13,162 bases of DNA from Flavobacteriaceae bacterium (GCA_030633225.1 DAOVTF010000016.1:1-13162); one strand, 5' to 3'; positions 1 to 7,839 are shown, counted from the first letter of the stretch. The notes: generated by a model from the letters alone, not told the origin. Program-made: numbers and translations.

Positions 1-123
1 ATTTAAAACATCCATCATTTCTAAGAATGACATATGCTCAGAAATCTCAGTTACTTTATATTCAACTAATTTTCCTTTATCTTTGGCGTTTTTTTGTCGC
101 CAAATCTTTAGTGTTAGATTCAT
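1..123 (-). CDS. sdhB: Succinate dehydrogenase/fumarate reductase iron-sulfur subunit, N-terminal part (left operon copy), cut by window edge
   Basis: Reading the minus strand from an ATG at 123-121 gives 41 uninterrupted codons to base 1, beginning [20 protein letters not shown] and containing [11 protein letters not shown]. This matches, almost residue for residue, the start of the complete iron-sulfur subunit at 6100-6849 ([31 protein letters not shown]). It is therefore the B subunit of the left Sdh operon. The protein carries the electron-transfer chain from FAD to the membrane quinone site, but all cysteine ligands lie beyond the window. It is downstream of the left sdhA on the same strand but 513 bp away, because an S23-family gene sits between them; in the paralogous operon the gap is 8 bp. 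Whether the gene is intact beyond base 1 cannot be seen. Confidence 0.93.
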   Translation of the reverse strand, partial: MNLTLKIWRQKNAKDKGKLVEYKVTEISEHMSFLEMMDVLN

Positions 124-142
124 TCTTTTTAGTGTTTAAGCC

Positions 143-170
143 AAAAGGCAATAGTTTATTAGCCAAAAAA
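143..170. repeat. Left flank repeat of the S23 gene (inverted arm plus direct-repeat copy)
   Basis: Bases 143-154 (AAAAGGCAATAG) are the exact reverse complement of 617-628. The next segment of the right arm (CCAAAA, reverse complement of 611-616) reappears at 163-168 after an 8-base insertion. The overlapping bases 153-170 (AGTTTATTAGCCAAAAAA) are also a direct repeat of 571-588 (AGTTAATTAGCTAAAAAA), 16 of 18 identical. The site lies between the S23 stop and the sdhB start. Confidence 0.75.
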
Positions 171-187
171 CAGTCAATAGTGAAAGG

Positions 188-553
188 CTATTTCTCTACA
201 GGTTTGATAAAGGCATTTAACATTTTACTTTCTTCAGTTATTAATTCTTGAATTTTATTAAAACTTTCTGTTGAAATAAAATCTAATTCTTTTGCTATAA
301 TAATTTGAGTTTCTAATTCTAATAGAGAACCTCTAGAATATTTTAAAAACTGAATATAGCTTTTCGTATAATTTCTTCCCCATCCTTCGGCAATATTTGA
401 AGGAATTGATATTGAAGAGCGTTTAATTTGACTCTGTAAGCCATACAACTCATCTTTAGGAATTTCATTCTTACATATTAAATATATTTCCTTAACAATT
501 TGAATTCCTTTCTGCCAAATTAATAAATCTTTATATGTTTTTATTTGTCCCAT
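188..553 (-). CDS. Four-helix-bundle protein of the 23S rRNA intervening-sequence (S23/IVP) family
   Basis: This is a 121-residue protein of normal length for the family. The family signatures are visible: an N-terminal YKDLLIWQKG (residues 7-16), the central IKRSSISIPSNIAEGWGR, and then YIQFLKYSRGSLLELETQI. The ATG at 553 is preferred over an in-frame GTG at 559, because family members start only a few residues before the YKDL motif. Relatives were first found encoded inside intervening sequences of spirochaete 23S rRNA genes; they also resemble the Avd accessory protein of diversity-generating retroelements. The molecular function is not established. Here the gene sits alone between sdhA and sdhB of the left operon, in the same orientation, flanked by inverted and direct repeats. 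No rRNA, reverse transcriptase or variable repeat is seen nearby. The family call is firm; the role is unknown. Confidence 0.92.
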   Translation of the reverse strand: MGQIKTYKDLLIWQKGIQIVKEIYLICKNEIPKDELYGLQSQIKRSSISIPSNIAEGWGRNYTKSYIQFLKYSRGSLLELETQIIIAKELDFISTESFNKIQELITEESKMLNAFIKPVEK

Positions 554-570
554 TTTCACTTATAGTCAGA

Positions 571-628
571 AGTTAATTAGCTAAAAAATAATAGTTAAGC
601 CTCAAATAACTTTTGGCTATTGCCTTTT
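571..628. repeat. Right flank repeats of the S23 gene (direct-repeat copy and inverted arm)
   Basis: Bases 571-588 are a direct repeat (16 of 18 identical) of 153-170. Bases 617-628 (CTATTGCCTTTT) are the reverse complement of 143-154, and 611-616 (TTTTGG) extends the pairing beyond an 8-base bulge. In the minus-strand transcript the outer arms could pair over about 18 bp, closing a loop that contains the whole S23 gene. The outer end lies only 8 bp after the sdhA stop. Confidence 0.75.
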
Positions 629-636
629 CAACTACT

Positions 637-2649
637 TTACTTATAAGACCTAGTTTTCAACTCAATGTCTTTAAATTCAAGCTCTTCTTTATGTAAAACA
701 GCATCAGCGGGTTCTCCTTTATATTCCCATGCAGAAACATAAGCATAATCTTTATCATTACGTTTTGCTTCTCCTTTCTGTAAACCTTCTAGTTCAACAG
801 ATTCTTCACGGAAATGGCCTCCACAAGATTCATTTCTATCTAGAGCATCTTTTGCAAAAAGCTCTCCAAGTTCTAAGAAATCTGCAACTCTACCTGCTTT
901 TTCTAATTCTGGGTTCATTTCATTTGCATCACCAGGAACTTTTACTTCTTTCCAAAATTCTTCACGTATAGATTTAATATCAGCCATAGCTTCCTTTAAA
1001 CCTTTTTCATTCCGAGCCATTCCTACTTTTTCCCACATAACTTTACCAAGTTTTTTATGGAAATAATCTACCGATTTTGACCCTTTGTTATTGATAAAGA
1101 AATCTATTCTATCTTTTACTTCTTTCTCCACAGCATCAAACTCAGGAGTATCTGTAGGTATTTTTCCTGTACGAATATCTTTTGATAAATAATCTCCTAT
1201 TGTATATGGTAATACGAAATATCCATCAGCTAGACCTTGCATCAATGCTGAAGCACCTAAACGATTCGCTCCGTGATCAGAAAAATTTGCTTCTCCAATA
1301 CAATACAAACCTTCAACTGTGGTCATTAAATTATAATCAACCCAAACACCACCCATAGTATAATGGGTTGCCGGATAAATCATCATAGGAGTTAAATATG
1401 GATCTTCATCAACAATCTTTTCATACATCTGAAAAAGGTTTCCGTATTTCTCTTCAATAATTTTTGTTCCTAGTTCTGTAATTTTTTCTTTTGTAGCATT
1501 ATCGATACTATGAATTTTTGCTTGCTCTTTTCCATAACGTTCAATTGCTGCAGCAAAATCTAAATAAACCGCTTCACCAGTTGCATTAACTCCAAAACCA
1601 GCATCACAACGTTCTTTCGCTGCGCGGGATGCAACATCTCGAGGTACTAAATTACCAAATGCAGGATAACGGCGCTCTAAGTAATAATCTCTATCTGCTT
1701 CAGCAATTTGCGTTGGTTTTAATTTTCCTTGCTGAATTGCTTTTGCGTCTTCTATTTTTGCAGGAACCCAAATACGGCCATCATTACGCAATGACTCAGA
1801 CATTAATGTTAATTTAGATTGATAATCACCACTTCTTGGAATACAAGTAGGGTGAATTTGTGTATAACAAGGATTTGCAAAATAAGCTCCTTTTTTATGA
1901 ATTTTCCATGCTGCAGTCGCGTTTGAACCCATTGCATTGGTTGATAAGAAATATACATTTCCATAACCTCCTGTTGCAATAACAACAGCGTGCGCAGAGT
2001 GACGCTCAATTTTTCCTGTAATTAAATCACGAGCTATAATACCACGAGCTTTACCATCAACTTTTACTACGTCTAACATTTCGTGGCGATTGAACATTTC
2101 AATTTTACCACGAGCAATTTGACGATTCATTGCAGAGTAAGCTCCTAAAAGTAGTTGCTGACCTGTTTGTCCTTTTGCATAAAAAGTTCTTGAAACCAAT
2201 ACTCCTCCAAAAGACCGGTTGTCTAATAACCCTCCATAATCTCTTGCAAAAGGAACCCCTTGAGCCACGCACTGATCAATAATATTGGAAGAAACTTCTG
2301 CCAAACGGTATACATTCGCTTCACGTGAACGGTAATCCCCTCCTTTTACAGTATCATAGAATAAACGATAATCTGAATCACCATCACCCATATAATTTTT
2401 AGCAGCATTAATTCCGCCTTGAGCGGCAATAGAATGAGCTCTACGAGGTGAATCTTGATAAGCAAATGCTTTTACATTGTATCCCAATTCTGCTAAAGTT
2501 GCAGCAGCCGAGCCTCCTGCTAAACCTGTACCAACAACTATAATATCAATATTACGTTTGTTAGCAGGATTTACTAAATCAATTTTATCTTTATAAGTAG
2601 TCCATTTGTCTTTAATTGGACCTTTTGGTGTTTTTGAATTTAATGCCAT
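637..2649 (-). CDS. sdhA: Succinate dehydrogenase/fumarate reductase flavoprotein subunit (left operon copy)
   Basis: This 670-residue flavoprotein catalyses succinate-fumarate interconversion at a covalently bound FAD on the cytoplasmic side of the membrane complex. Visible elements, in order: the dinucleotide-binding glycine motif [12 protein letters not shown] (residues 38-49); [11 protein letters not shown], with His72 as the expected FAD-linking histidine; QIHPT (264-268); [11 protein letters not shown] (282-292); the active-site arginine region [11 protein letters not shown] (Arg337); HYTMGG (His429); and [15 protein letters not shown] near the FAD site. It is 33 residues longer than the paralogue at 4178-6091, mainly through extra residues at about 297-318 and 373-396. 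The start lies 12 bp after the cytochrome b stop, so the two are cotranscribed. Whether it works mainly as dehydrogenase or fumarate reductase cannot be told from sequence. Confidence 0.97.
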   Translation of the reverse strand: MALNSKTPKGPIKDKWTTYKDKIDLVNPANKRNIDIIVVGTGLAGGSAAATLAELGYNVKAFAYQDSPRRAHSIAAQGGINAAKNYMGDGDSDYRLFYDTVKGGDYRSREANVYRLAEVSSNIIDQCVAQGVPFARDYGGLLDNRSFGGVLVSRTFYAKGQTGQQLLLGAYSAMNRQIARGKIEMFNRHEMLDVVKVDGKARGIIARDLITGKIERHSAHAVVIATGGYGNVYFLSTNAMGSNATAAWKIHKKGAYFANPCYTQIHPTCIPRSGDYQSKLTLMSESLRNDGRIWVPAKIEDAKAIQQGKLKPTQIAEADRDYYLERRYPAFGNLVPRDVASRAAKERCDAGFGVNATGEAVYLDFAAAIERYGKEQAKIHSIDNATKEKITELGTKIIEEKYGNLFQMYEKIVDEDPYLTPMMIYPATHYTMGGVWVDYNLMTTVEGLYCIGEANFSDHGANRLGASALMQGLADGYFVLPYTIGDYLSKDIRTGKIPTDTPEFDAVEKEVKDRIDFFINNKGSKSVDYFHKKLGKVMWEKVGMARNEKGLKEAMADIKSIREEFWKEVKVPGDANEMNPELEKAGRVADFLELGELFAKDALDRNESCGGHFREESVELEGLQKGEAKRNDKDYAYVSAWEYKGEPADAVLHKEELEFKDIELKTRSYK

Positions 2650-2661
2650 AATTATTTGATA

Positions 2662-3294
2662 TTAAGCAAAGTAAAAGTAAATTGCAATAATTGAAAAACC
2701 TAAAGCGATAAAATAGCTAAAGGCCATTCCTATATTTTTTACATATTTTAAATATTTTGGGGCTCTTGCTCCAACACTTGTAAAAGCTGATTGAAATCCG
2801 TGACTCAAATGTATCCCTAAAAGAATAAAGGCAATAACATAAATCAACACGTAAATCGGATTTTTAAACAATTCGGTTACTAGTTCGTAATCATCATGTA
2901 CTTCGCCAAATTTAATTTTTACAAAGAAATCTTTAAGATGTAAAATGATAAATAACAATATTAAAATACCTGTATATATCATGTTTCTAGAGGCCCAGCC
3001 TGAATTTGCTGCTGCATTATTCTTAGCATACTTGATAGGGCGGGAAGCTCTGTTTTTTAGCTCTAGCCAAATCCCCATAAAAATATGGAAAACAAAACCA
3101 GCTGCTAAAACATATTGCATTACTTGAATTAAAGGATTCGTTGCCATAAAATGTGATGCTGCATTAAAAGTATCAGCACCAATAAATAAGGTTAAATTGA
3201 TCCCTAAATGAACTAGTAAAAAAGTAATTAAGAAAAAGCCGCTTAATGACATTGCGACTTTTCTACCTAAGGATGATGTTGTTAATCCACTCAT
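2662..3294 (-). CDS. sdhC: Succinate dehydrogenase cytochrome b subunit (left operon copy)
   Basis: This 210-residue integral membrane protein has five predicted transmembrane helices (about 13-38, 55-78, 105-124, 147-170 and 188-209). It is the single-anchor, di-haem (type B) form that carries electrons to menaquinone. Candidate haem ligands are His29, His70, His119 and His162 or His165, one in each of helices 1, 2, 3 and 4 as numbered here. The opening MSGLTTSSLGRK and the segment RPIKYAKNNAAANSGWASRNM are typical of flavobacterial SdhC. It is the first gene of the left operon, with a TAnnTTTG-type -7 box 28 bp upstream of its start. It clearly differs from the divergent paralogue at 3482 in loop sequences and length. 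Confidence 0.95.
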   Translation of the reverse strand: MSGLTTSSLGRKVAMSLSGFFLITFLLVHLGINLTLFIGADTFNAASHFMATNPLIQVMQYVLAAGFVFHIFMGIWLELKNRASRPIKYAKNNAAANSGWASRNMIYTGILILLFIILHLKDFFVKIKFGEVHDDYELVTELFKNPIYVLIYVIAFILLGIHLSHGFQSAFTSVGARAPKYLKYVKNIGMAFSYFIALGFSIIAIYFYFA

Positions 3295-3321
3295 TTTTCG
3301 ATTGGTTTATTTTAAGCGTCA

Positions 3322-3329
3322 CAAATATA
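3322..3329 (-). promoter_or_regulatory. Putative Bacteroidota -7 box for the left sdhCA operon
   Basis: On the minus strand 3329-3322 reads TATATTTG, a full match to the Bacteroidota TAnnTTTG -7 consensus. A TTG at 3352-3350, 20 bp upstream, could serve as the -33 element. The box is 28 bp from the sdhC start at 3294, giving a short leader. The position and match are seen; activity is inferred. Confidence 0.6.
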
Positions 3330-3393
3330 AAAAATTGCTTCTATCAATTCAATTAATCTAAGTTTCTATTTTTTAATTTAGACTAAATATAAA

Positions 3394-3411
3394 TAGTGAT
3401 TACTGTCACAA
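3394..3411. promoter_or_regulatory. Rex/CRP-FNR-like operator between the divergent sdh operons
   Basis: The sequence TAGTGA-N6-TCACAA is centred at 3402-3403. It matches the Rex redox-repressor consensus TTGTGA-N6-TCACAA at 11 of 12 arm positions, and also CRP-type TGTGA-N6-TCACA. A second inverted repeat, TGTCA-N5-TGACA (3404-3418), overlaps its right half. It lies about 46 bp upstream of the rightward -7 box and about 73 bp from the leftward one. Regulation of Sdh/Frd by NADH/NAD or oxygen would be sensible, but the regulator cannot be named from this. Confidence 0.4.
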
Positions 3412-3448
3412 TCTGACAAATATCATACTAGGTAGTTTATTACCCTTA

Positions 3449-3456
3449 TATCTTTG
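3449..3456 (+). promoter_or_regulatory. Putative -7 box for the right sdhCAB operon
   Basis: TATCTTTG is a full match to TAnnTTTG, 25 bp upstream of the ATG at 3482. No good -33 TTTG is seen at the expected distance, which would fit a promoter that depends on an activator. Confidence 0.55.
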
Positions 3457-3481
3457 TGAGGTTAATTTTAAATTTAGCCTT

Positions 3482-4168
3482 ATGGCAATTAAAAAAGGAC
3501 TATTCAAAACATCAGTTGGACGAAAAAACTTAATGGCCGTTACCGGACTTTTTATTATTTTCTTCCTTATTATTCATCTTGTAGGAAATCTTATTTTAAT
3601 CATTCCCGATTCTTTTTTCCCAATTGAATTTTGGGGAAATGTTGCAAATCAACATGATATGTATAATGCCTACTCGCACTTCTTGGTGCATTTTTGGCCT
3701 ATTACAATCGTAGCTTGGGTTTTATATGCAGCAATTGCACTCCATATTGTTGATGCTTTATTGATCACATTAAATAATTGGAAAGCAAAAGGAGAAAAAT
3801 ATGCAGTAACGGATAACTCAACAAGTACTTGGATTTCTAGAAATATGGGAATTTTAGGAACTGTTATTGGTGTTTTTATTGTGTTGCACATGGCACAATT
3901 TTGGCTACAATACAAAGTGTTAAAAGTTGAGCATGATCTGTATAATTTAGTTATAGAAACCTTTAAAGTTTGGTGGATGGTTGTGATTTATGAGATAGGT
4001 ATTATTGCTTTAGGTTTTCATATAGTACATGGTATAGAAAGTGCACATCGATCATTAGGTATCTATCCTAAAAAGGCAATGAATATTATCAAATATATAG
4101 CGCTTTTCTTTGGTTTATTTATGGCAATATTATATGCTATCATCCCTATTATCCTTTACTTCAAATAA
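3482..4168 (+). CDS. sdhC: Succinate dehydrogenase/fumarate reductase cytochrome b subunit (right operon copy)
   Basis: This 228-residue membrane anchor has five hydrophobic helices (about 17-41, 72-97, 121-143, 163-188 and 203-226). Candidate haem ligands are His32, His88, His136 and His180 or His183, in the same relative places as in the left copy. A periplasmic-type loop with several aromatic residues (about 45-72) is longer than in the paralogue. It is the type B, di-haem, menaquinone-linked subunit. It starts the compact right operon: its stop is 9 bp before the flavoprotein start. Sequence divergence from the 2662-3294 copy is large in the loops and helix 1, so the duplication is not recent. 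Confidence 0.95.
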   Translation: MAIKKGLFKTSVGRKNLMAVTGLFIIFFLIIHLVGNLILIIPDSFFPIEFWGNVANQHDMYNAYSHFLVHFWPITIVAWVLYAAIALHIVDALLITLNNWKAKGEKYAVTDNSTSTWISRNMGILGTVIGVFIVLHMAQFWLQYKVLKVEHDLYNLVIETFKVWWMVVIYEIGIIALGFHIVHGIESAHRSLGIYPKKAMNIIKYIALFFGLFMAILYAIIPIILYFK

Positions 4169-4177
4169 AATATAATT

Positions 4178-6091
4178 ATGGCTCTTAATGCAAAAATTCC
4201 TGTAGGACCTTTAAAAGATAAATGGCAAAATTACCTTGCTAAAACTAATATTGTAAACCCTGCAAACCGTAAAAAATTAGATGTAATTGTAGTTGGTGGA
4301 GGATTATCTGGTGGTGGTGCAGCAGCTTCATTAGCAGAATTAGGTTATAATGTAAAAGTCTTCTTTTTTCAAGACTCTGCACGACGCTCACATTCTGTGG
4401 CAGCACAAGGAGGTGTAAATGCAGCAAAAAATTACAAAAATGATGGTGATAATGTGTATCGCATGTTTTATGATACCATTAAAGGAGGTGATTTTAGATC
4501 TCGTGAGGCGAATGTATACCGGATGGCTGAAGTTTCTGTTGATTTGATCGATCACATGGTAGCACAAGGTGTACCATTTGGACGTGAATATGGTGGTTAT
4601 TTAAGCAATCGTTCATTTGGTGGAGTGTTAGTTTCACGTACGTTCTATGCCCGAGGTCAAACGGGACAACAACTTCTTTTAGCTACCTATCAAGCAATGA
4701 TGAAACAAGTTAAAGTTGGTAAATTAAAACAATACAGTCGTCATGAAATTTTAGATATTGTAATTGTCGATGGAAAAGCTCGTGGTATTATTGCTCGAAA
4801 TTTAGATACAGGCGAAATTTCTCGTCATGCTGCTCATGCTGTAGTATTTGGAACTGGTGGTTTTGGTAAGATCTTTTATCTATCAACCTTAGCAATGAAT
4901 TCAAATGGTTCAGCCAACTGGCGAGCACATAAAAAAGGTGCTTATTTTGCAAACCCTTCATGGACACAAATTCACCCAACAGCATTACCACAATCGGGTG
5001 AACATCAATCTAAATTGACATTAATGTCAGAATCACTTCGTAATGATGGTAGAATTTGGGTGCCAAAAAATAAAGATGAAAAACGAGAACCTGGAGATAT
5101 TCCTGATGAAGATAGAGACTATTACTTAGAAAGAAGATATCCTGCTTTTGGAAACTTAGTGCCTCGTGATGTAGCTTCAAGAGCTGCAAAAGAAAGAATG
5201 GATGCCGGTCATGGTGTAGGTCCTTTAAAAAATGCGGTTTACCTGGACTTTAAATCGGCTATAGAAAAATTAGGAGAAGATACAATCAAAGAGCGATATG
5301 GTAATCTGTTTACCATGTATGAAAAAATTACAGCGATAAATGCTTATAAAGAACCAATGAAAATATCTCCTGCTGCACATTTTTCTATGGGAGGATTATG
5401 GGTTGACTATGAGCTACAAACATCAATACCTGGTTTATTTGCTGTAGGTGAAGCTAATTTTGCCGATCATGGAGCAAATCGTTTGGGGGCAAATTCTCTT
5501 TTACAAGCCTCCGTAGATGGTAACTTTATCTTGCCTAATACTATTTCAAATTATTTAGCAGATGACATTCGTACCGGAAAAATATCAACCGATACACCGG
5601 AATTTGATGAAGCTGAAAAAACAGTAAAAGACCAAGTAGAAAAATTATTATCTATTAAAGGTACGATGCCTGTAGATCAAATTCATCGACGTTTGGGTAA
5701 AATTATGTTTAAAGAAGTTGCCATGTCTAGAAATGAAAAAGGAATGATTTGGGCTATTGAAGAAATTAGAAAACTCCGTAAAGAATTTTGGGAAAATGCT
5801 GCCGTTTCTGGAGATGAAAAAGGTCCTAATTCTGAATTGGAAAAAGCGGGCCGTTTAGCAGATTATTTAGAAATCGCTGAATTAATGACTGTTGATGCTT
5901 TAAATAGAAAAGAAAGTTGTGGCGCTCACTTCCGTGAAGATTATCAAACTGAAGATGGTGAAGCAATGCGTGATGATAAAAATTATATGTATTCTTCTGC
6001 TTGGGAATGGAAAGGTGGAAAAGAATGGAAAGAACACAAAGAAGCATTAGAGTTCACAGAAGTTACACCAACAGTTCGTTCTTACAAATAA
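4178..6091 (+). CDS. sdhA: Succinate dehydrogenase/fumarate reductase flavoprotein subunit (right operon copy)
   Basis: This 637-residue flavoprotein is the catalytic subunit of the right complex. It shares with the left copy the start MALN.K.P.GP.KDKW, the FAD-binding glycine motif ([12 protein letters not shown], residues 38-49), His72 in [11 protein letters not shown] for covalent FAD, QIHPT (264-268), [11 protein letters not shown] (Arg330) and HFSMGG (His401). It lacks two segments present in the left copy (7 and about 21 residues), which accounts for most of the length difference. It lies between the cytochrome b gene (9 bp gap) and the iron-sulfur gene (8 bp gap). All active-site residues that I can place are kept, so both paralogues look functional. 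Confidence 0.97.
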   Translation: MALNAKIPVGPLKDKWQNYLAKTNIVNPANRKKLDVIVVGGGLSGGGAAASLAELGYNVKVFFFQDSARRSHSVAAQGGVNAAKNYKNDGDNVYRMFYDTIKGGDFRSREANVYRMAEVSVDLIDHMVAQGVPFGREYGGYLSNRSFGGVLVSRTFYARGQTGQQLLLATYQAMMKQVKVGKLKQYSRHEILDIVIVDGKARGIIARNLDTGEISRHAAHAVVFGTGGFGKIFYLSTLAMNSNGSANWRAHKKGAYFANPSWTQIHPTALPQSGEHQSKLTLMSESLRNDGRIWVPKNKDEKREPGDIPDEDRDYYLERRYPAFGNLVPRDVASRAAKERMDAGHGVGPLKNAVYLDFKSAIEKLGEDTIKERYGNLFTMYEKITAINAYKEPMKISPAAHFSMGGLWVDYELQTSIPGLFAVGEANFADHGANRLGANSLLQASVDGNFILPNTISNYLADDIRTGKISTDTPEFDEAEKTVKDQVEKLLSIKGTMPVDQIHRRLGKIMFKEVAMSRNEKGMIWAIEEIRKLRKEFWENAAVSGDEKGPNSELEKAGRLADYLEIAELMTVDALNRKESCGAHFREDYQTEDGEAMRDDKNYMYSSAWEWKGGKEWKEHKEALEFTEVTPTVRSYK

Positions 6092-6099
6092 CAAAACTT

Positions 6100-6849
6100 A
6101 TGAAACTGACACTTAAAATATGGCGTCAAGATAATGCCAAATCCAAAGGAAAATTAGTTACTTATAAATTAAATGATTTAAGTTCAGATATGTCCTTTTT
6201 AGAAATGCTGGATGTTTTAAACGAGCAACTCGCAACCAAAGGAGAAAGAGTGGTTGAGTTCGATCATGATTGTCGTGAAGGGATTTGTGGACAATGTTCG
6301 TTAGTTATAAACGGACAAGCGCATGGGCCAGAAGGGCATTATACAACCTGTCAAACCCACTTACGCTCTTTTAAAGATGGTGATACATTACATATTGAGC
6401 CGTTTAGAGCAAATTCATTTCCGGTAATTCGTGATTTAAAAGTAGATCGAACTTCTATGGATCGTATTATTCAGGCTGGTGGTTATATTTCTTCCTTTAC
6501 AGGAATGGCTCCCGAAGCTAATTCAACACCCATTCATCATCAAATAGCTGAAAGTGCATTTGATAGTGCTGCTTGTATAGGTTGTGGTGCTTGTATTGCT
6601 ACCTGTAAAAATTCATCTGCTGCTTTATTTGTTTCAGCAAAAGTAGGTCATTTGGCAAAATTACCTCAGGGTCAAATTGAAAGAATGGAACGTGTTATCA
6701 TGATGGTTAATGCTCATGATGATGAAGGTTTTGGAAGTTGTACGCATACCGGTGCTTGTGCAATGGTTTGTCCGCAAGAAGTGCAATTATTAGATATTGC
6801 CCGTATGAACTATGAGTATAATAGAGCGACAAGTTTAATAAAAGATTAA
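6100..6849 (+). CDS. sdhB: Succinate dehydrogenase/fumarate reductase iron-sulfur subunit (right operon copy)
   Basis: This 249-residue electron-transfer subunit has all expected cluster ligands. The [2Fe-2S] cysteines are 58, 63, 66 and 84, in CREGICGQC...TTC. A ferredoxin-like ACIGCGACIATC block supplies Cys159, 162, 165 and 169. SCTHTGACAMVCP supplies Cys214, 220 and 224. Together these serve a [4Fe-4S] and a [3Fe-4S] cluster. The reading frame is open upstream to 6001, but that part overlaps sdhA. The ATG at 6100, giving [10 protein letters not shown], is 8 bp after the sdhA stop and matches the start of the left-operon paralogue, so it is the start. It is the last gene of the operon. Confidence 0.97.
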   Translation: MKLTLKIWRQDNAKSKGKLVTYKLNDLSSDMSFLEMLDVLNEQLATKGERVVEFDHDCREGICGQCSLVINGQAHGPEGHYTTCQTHLRSFKDGDTLHIEPFRANSFPVIRDLKVDRTSMDRIIQAGGYISSFTGMAPEANSTPIHHQIAESAFDSAACIGCGACIATCKNSSAALFVSAKVGHLAKLPQGQIERMERVIMMVNAHDDEGFGSCTHTGACAMVCPQEVQLLDIARMNYEYNRATSLIKD

Positions 6850-6989
6850 ATAGACATTTTATATAAAATACATCATAGATACTTTAAGGCTTAAACTTAT
6901 AGCTTAAAAAATATTTATTTAGTGATTGACCTCTTTTATATTTATAAATAAGTTTGATTATATTTACATTGCTAAAAAATCAAAACTAA

Positions 6990-7559
6990 ATGTCAGACTC
7001 CAAGAAGCATACTTTAAATCCTAATAAATGGATTGGTTTATATGCTGATTATTTATATAATTATGCCATTACAAGAGTTGATAATCAAGATACTGCAAAA
7101 GATTTAGTACAAGAAACTTTTTTTTCTGGTTTTAAAGGAAAAGATAATTTTAGAGGACAGGCTTCTGAACGAACTTGGTTAGTTTCTATTTTAAAACGAA
7201 AAATAATTGACCATTATAGAAAGATCAACTCGGCTAAAGGGAAAAAAGAAGTCAGAATGAGTTTTTATTCGGATGGAGAAAGAAAAGGAAGTTGGTTAGA
7301 AGAGGCTGTTCCACAAACTTGGGGAAATGAAGCTGAAAAAAATATTGAAAATAGTGAACTTAAAAGTGCCTTAAATAAGTGTATTGAAAATTTACCCGAA
7401 AAATATAGAATGGTTTTCTTATTAAAAACTGTTCAAGATTTTGAAACAGAAGCCATTTGTAATGAATTAGATATTACATCGTCGAATTTATGGGTGATTA
7501 TTCACAGAGCTCGTGTTCAACTAAGAAAATGTATTGAAGAAAATTGGTTTAAAAAATAA
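6990..7559 (+). CDS. ECF-type RNA polymerase sigma factor
   Basis: This 189-residue sigma-70 family protein has only regions 2 and 4. Region 2 spans roughly 14-80 and includes the core-binding DTAKDLVQETFFSGF and TWLVSILKRKIIDHYRK. A linker follows, then region 4 at about 127-185, with LPEKYRMVFLLK and the helix-turn-helix TSSNLWVIIHRARVQLRK that would read the -35 element. It would direct RNA polymerase to a dedicated set of promoters in the cytoplasm. The next gene, 6 bp downstream, encodes a small Cys/His protein that is probably its partner. Regulon and signal are not visible, and I find no convincing promoter in the 140 bp upstream. Confidence 0.93.
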   Translation: MSDSKKHTLNPNKWIGLYADYLYNYAITRVDNQDTAKDLVQETFFSGFKGKDNFRGQASERTWLVSILKRKIIDHYRKINSAKGKKEVRMSFYSDGERKGSWLEEAVPQTWGNEAEKNIENSELKSALNKCIENLPEKYRMVFLLKTVQDFETEAICNELDITSSNLWVIIHRARVQLRKCIEENWFKK

Positions 7560-7565
7560 AAATTT

Positions 7566-7826
7566 ATGAGTAAAAAGTTTATGATTAGTTGTGACGAAGC
7601 CACTGCAATTTGTGATAAAAACCAATATAATGAAGCTTCATATTGGGATAGATTAAGATTAAATTTTCATCTATTATTGTGCAAGCATTGTGCAGCATAT
7701 TCAAAACAAAATAATGCTATTTCAAAAATGTTAGGAAAATATTTAGATACCTGTGATGGTTCAAAGCATTTAACCTTAGAAGAAAAAAAAGAATTAGAGA
7801 AAAAATTAAATGAAAAAATAAATTAG
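7566..7826 (+). CDS. Small zinc-finger-type putative anti-sigma factor
   Basis: This 86-residue soluble protein has no membrane segment. It contains His35-x3-Cys39-x2-Cys42 (NFHLLLCKHC), the pattern of zinc-binding anti-sigma (ZAS-like) domains, plus Cys9 and Cys16 near the N-terminus (SCDEATAIC). The C-terminal 20 residues are highly charged and lysine-rich. It lies 6 bp after the ECF sigma gene and ends just before a strong terminator, so the two form a two-gene operon. By family analogy it would bind the sigma factor and may sense redox or zinc, but this is inference. It lacks the transmembrane and periplasmic parts of classic FecR-type anti-sigma factors. Confidence 0.75.
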   Translation: MSKKFMISCDEATAICDKNQYNEASYWDRLRLNFHLLLCKHCAAYSKQNNAISKMLGKYLDTCDGSKHLTLEEKKELEKKLNEKIN

Positions 7827-7839
7827 AAATTATTGTATT

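Noticed and set aside
82..104. A 7-bp inverted repeat (TTTGGCG / CGCCAAA) near the start of the left sdhB that might be a translation-control hairpin
   Set aside because: It falls in codons for conserved residues (WRQ-NAK), and the paralogue keeps only about 4 bp of the pairing, so codon constraint plus chance explains it well enough.
188..559. Possibility that the S23-like gene is the Avd gene of a diversity-generating retroelement
   Set aside because: No reverse transcriptase, template repeat or variable repeat is visible in the window, and the motifs fit the solitary S23/IVP form.
1629..2009. Short open frames on both strands inside sdhA and other long genes
   Set aside because: They are out-of-frame shadows of strongly supported conserved genes, with low-complexity translations and no family resemblance.
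6001..6099. Upstream in-frame extension of the right sdhB starting at 6001
   Set aside because: It overlaps the sdhA 3' end in another frame, has no homology to the family, and the ATG at 6100 matches the paralogue's start.
6883..6895. TTTAAGGCTTAAA palindrome after the right sdhB
   Set aside because: The 1-base centre cannot form a hairpin, no T run follows, and such AT-rich palindromes are common; not enough to call an operator or terminator.
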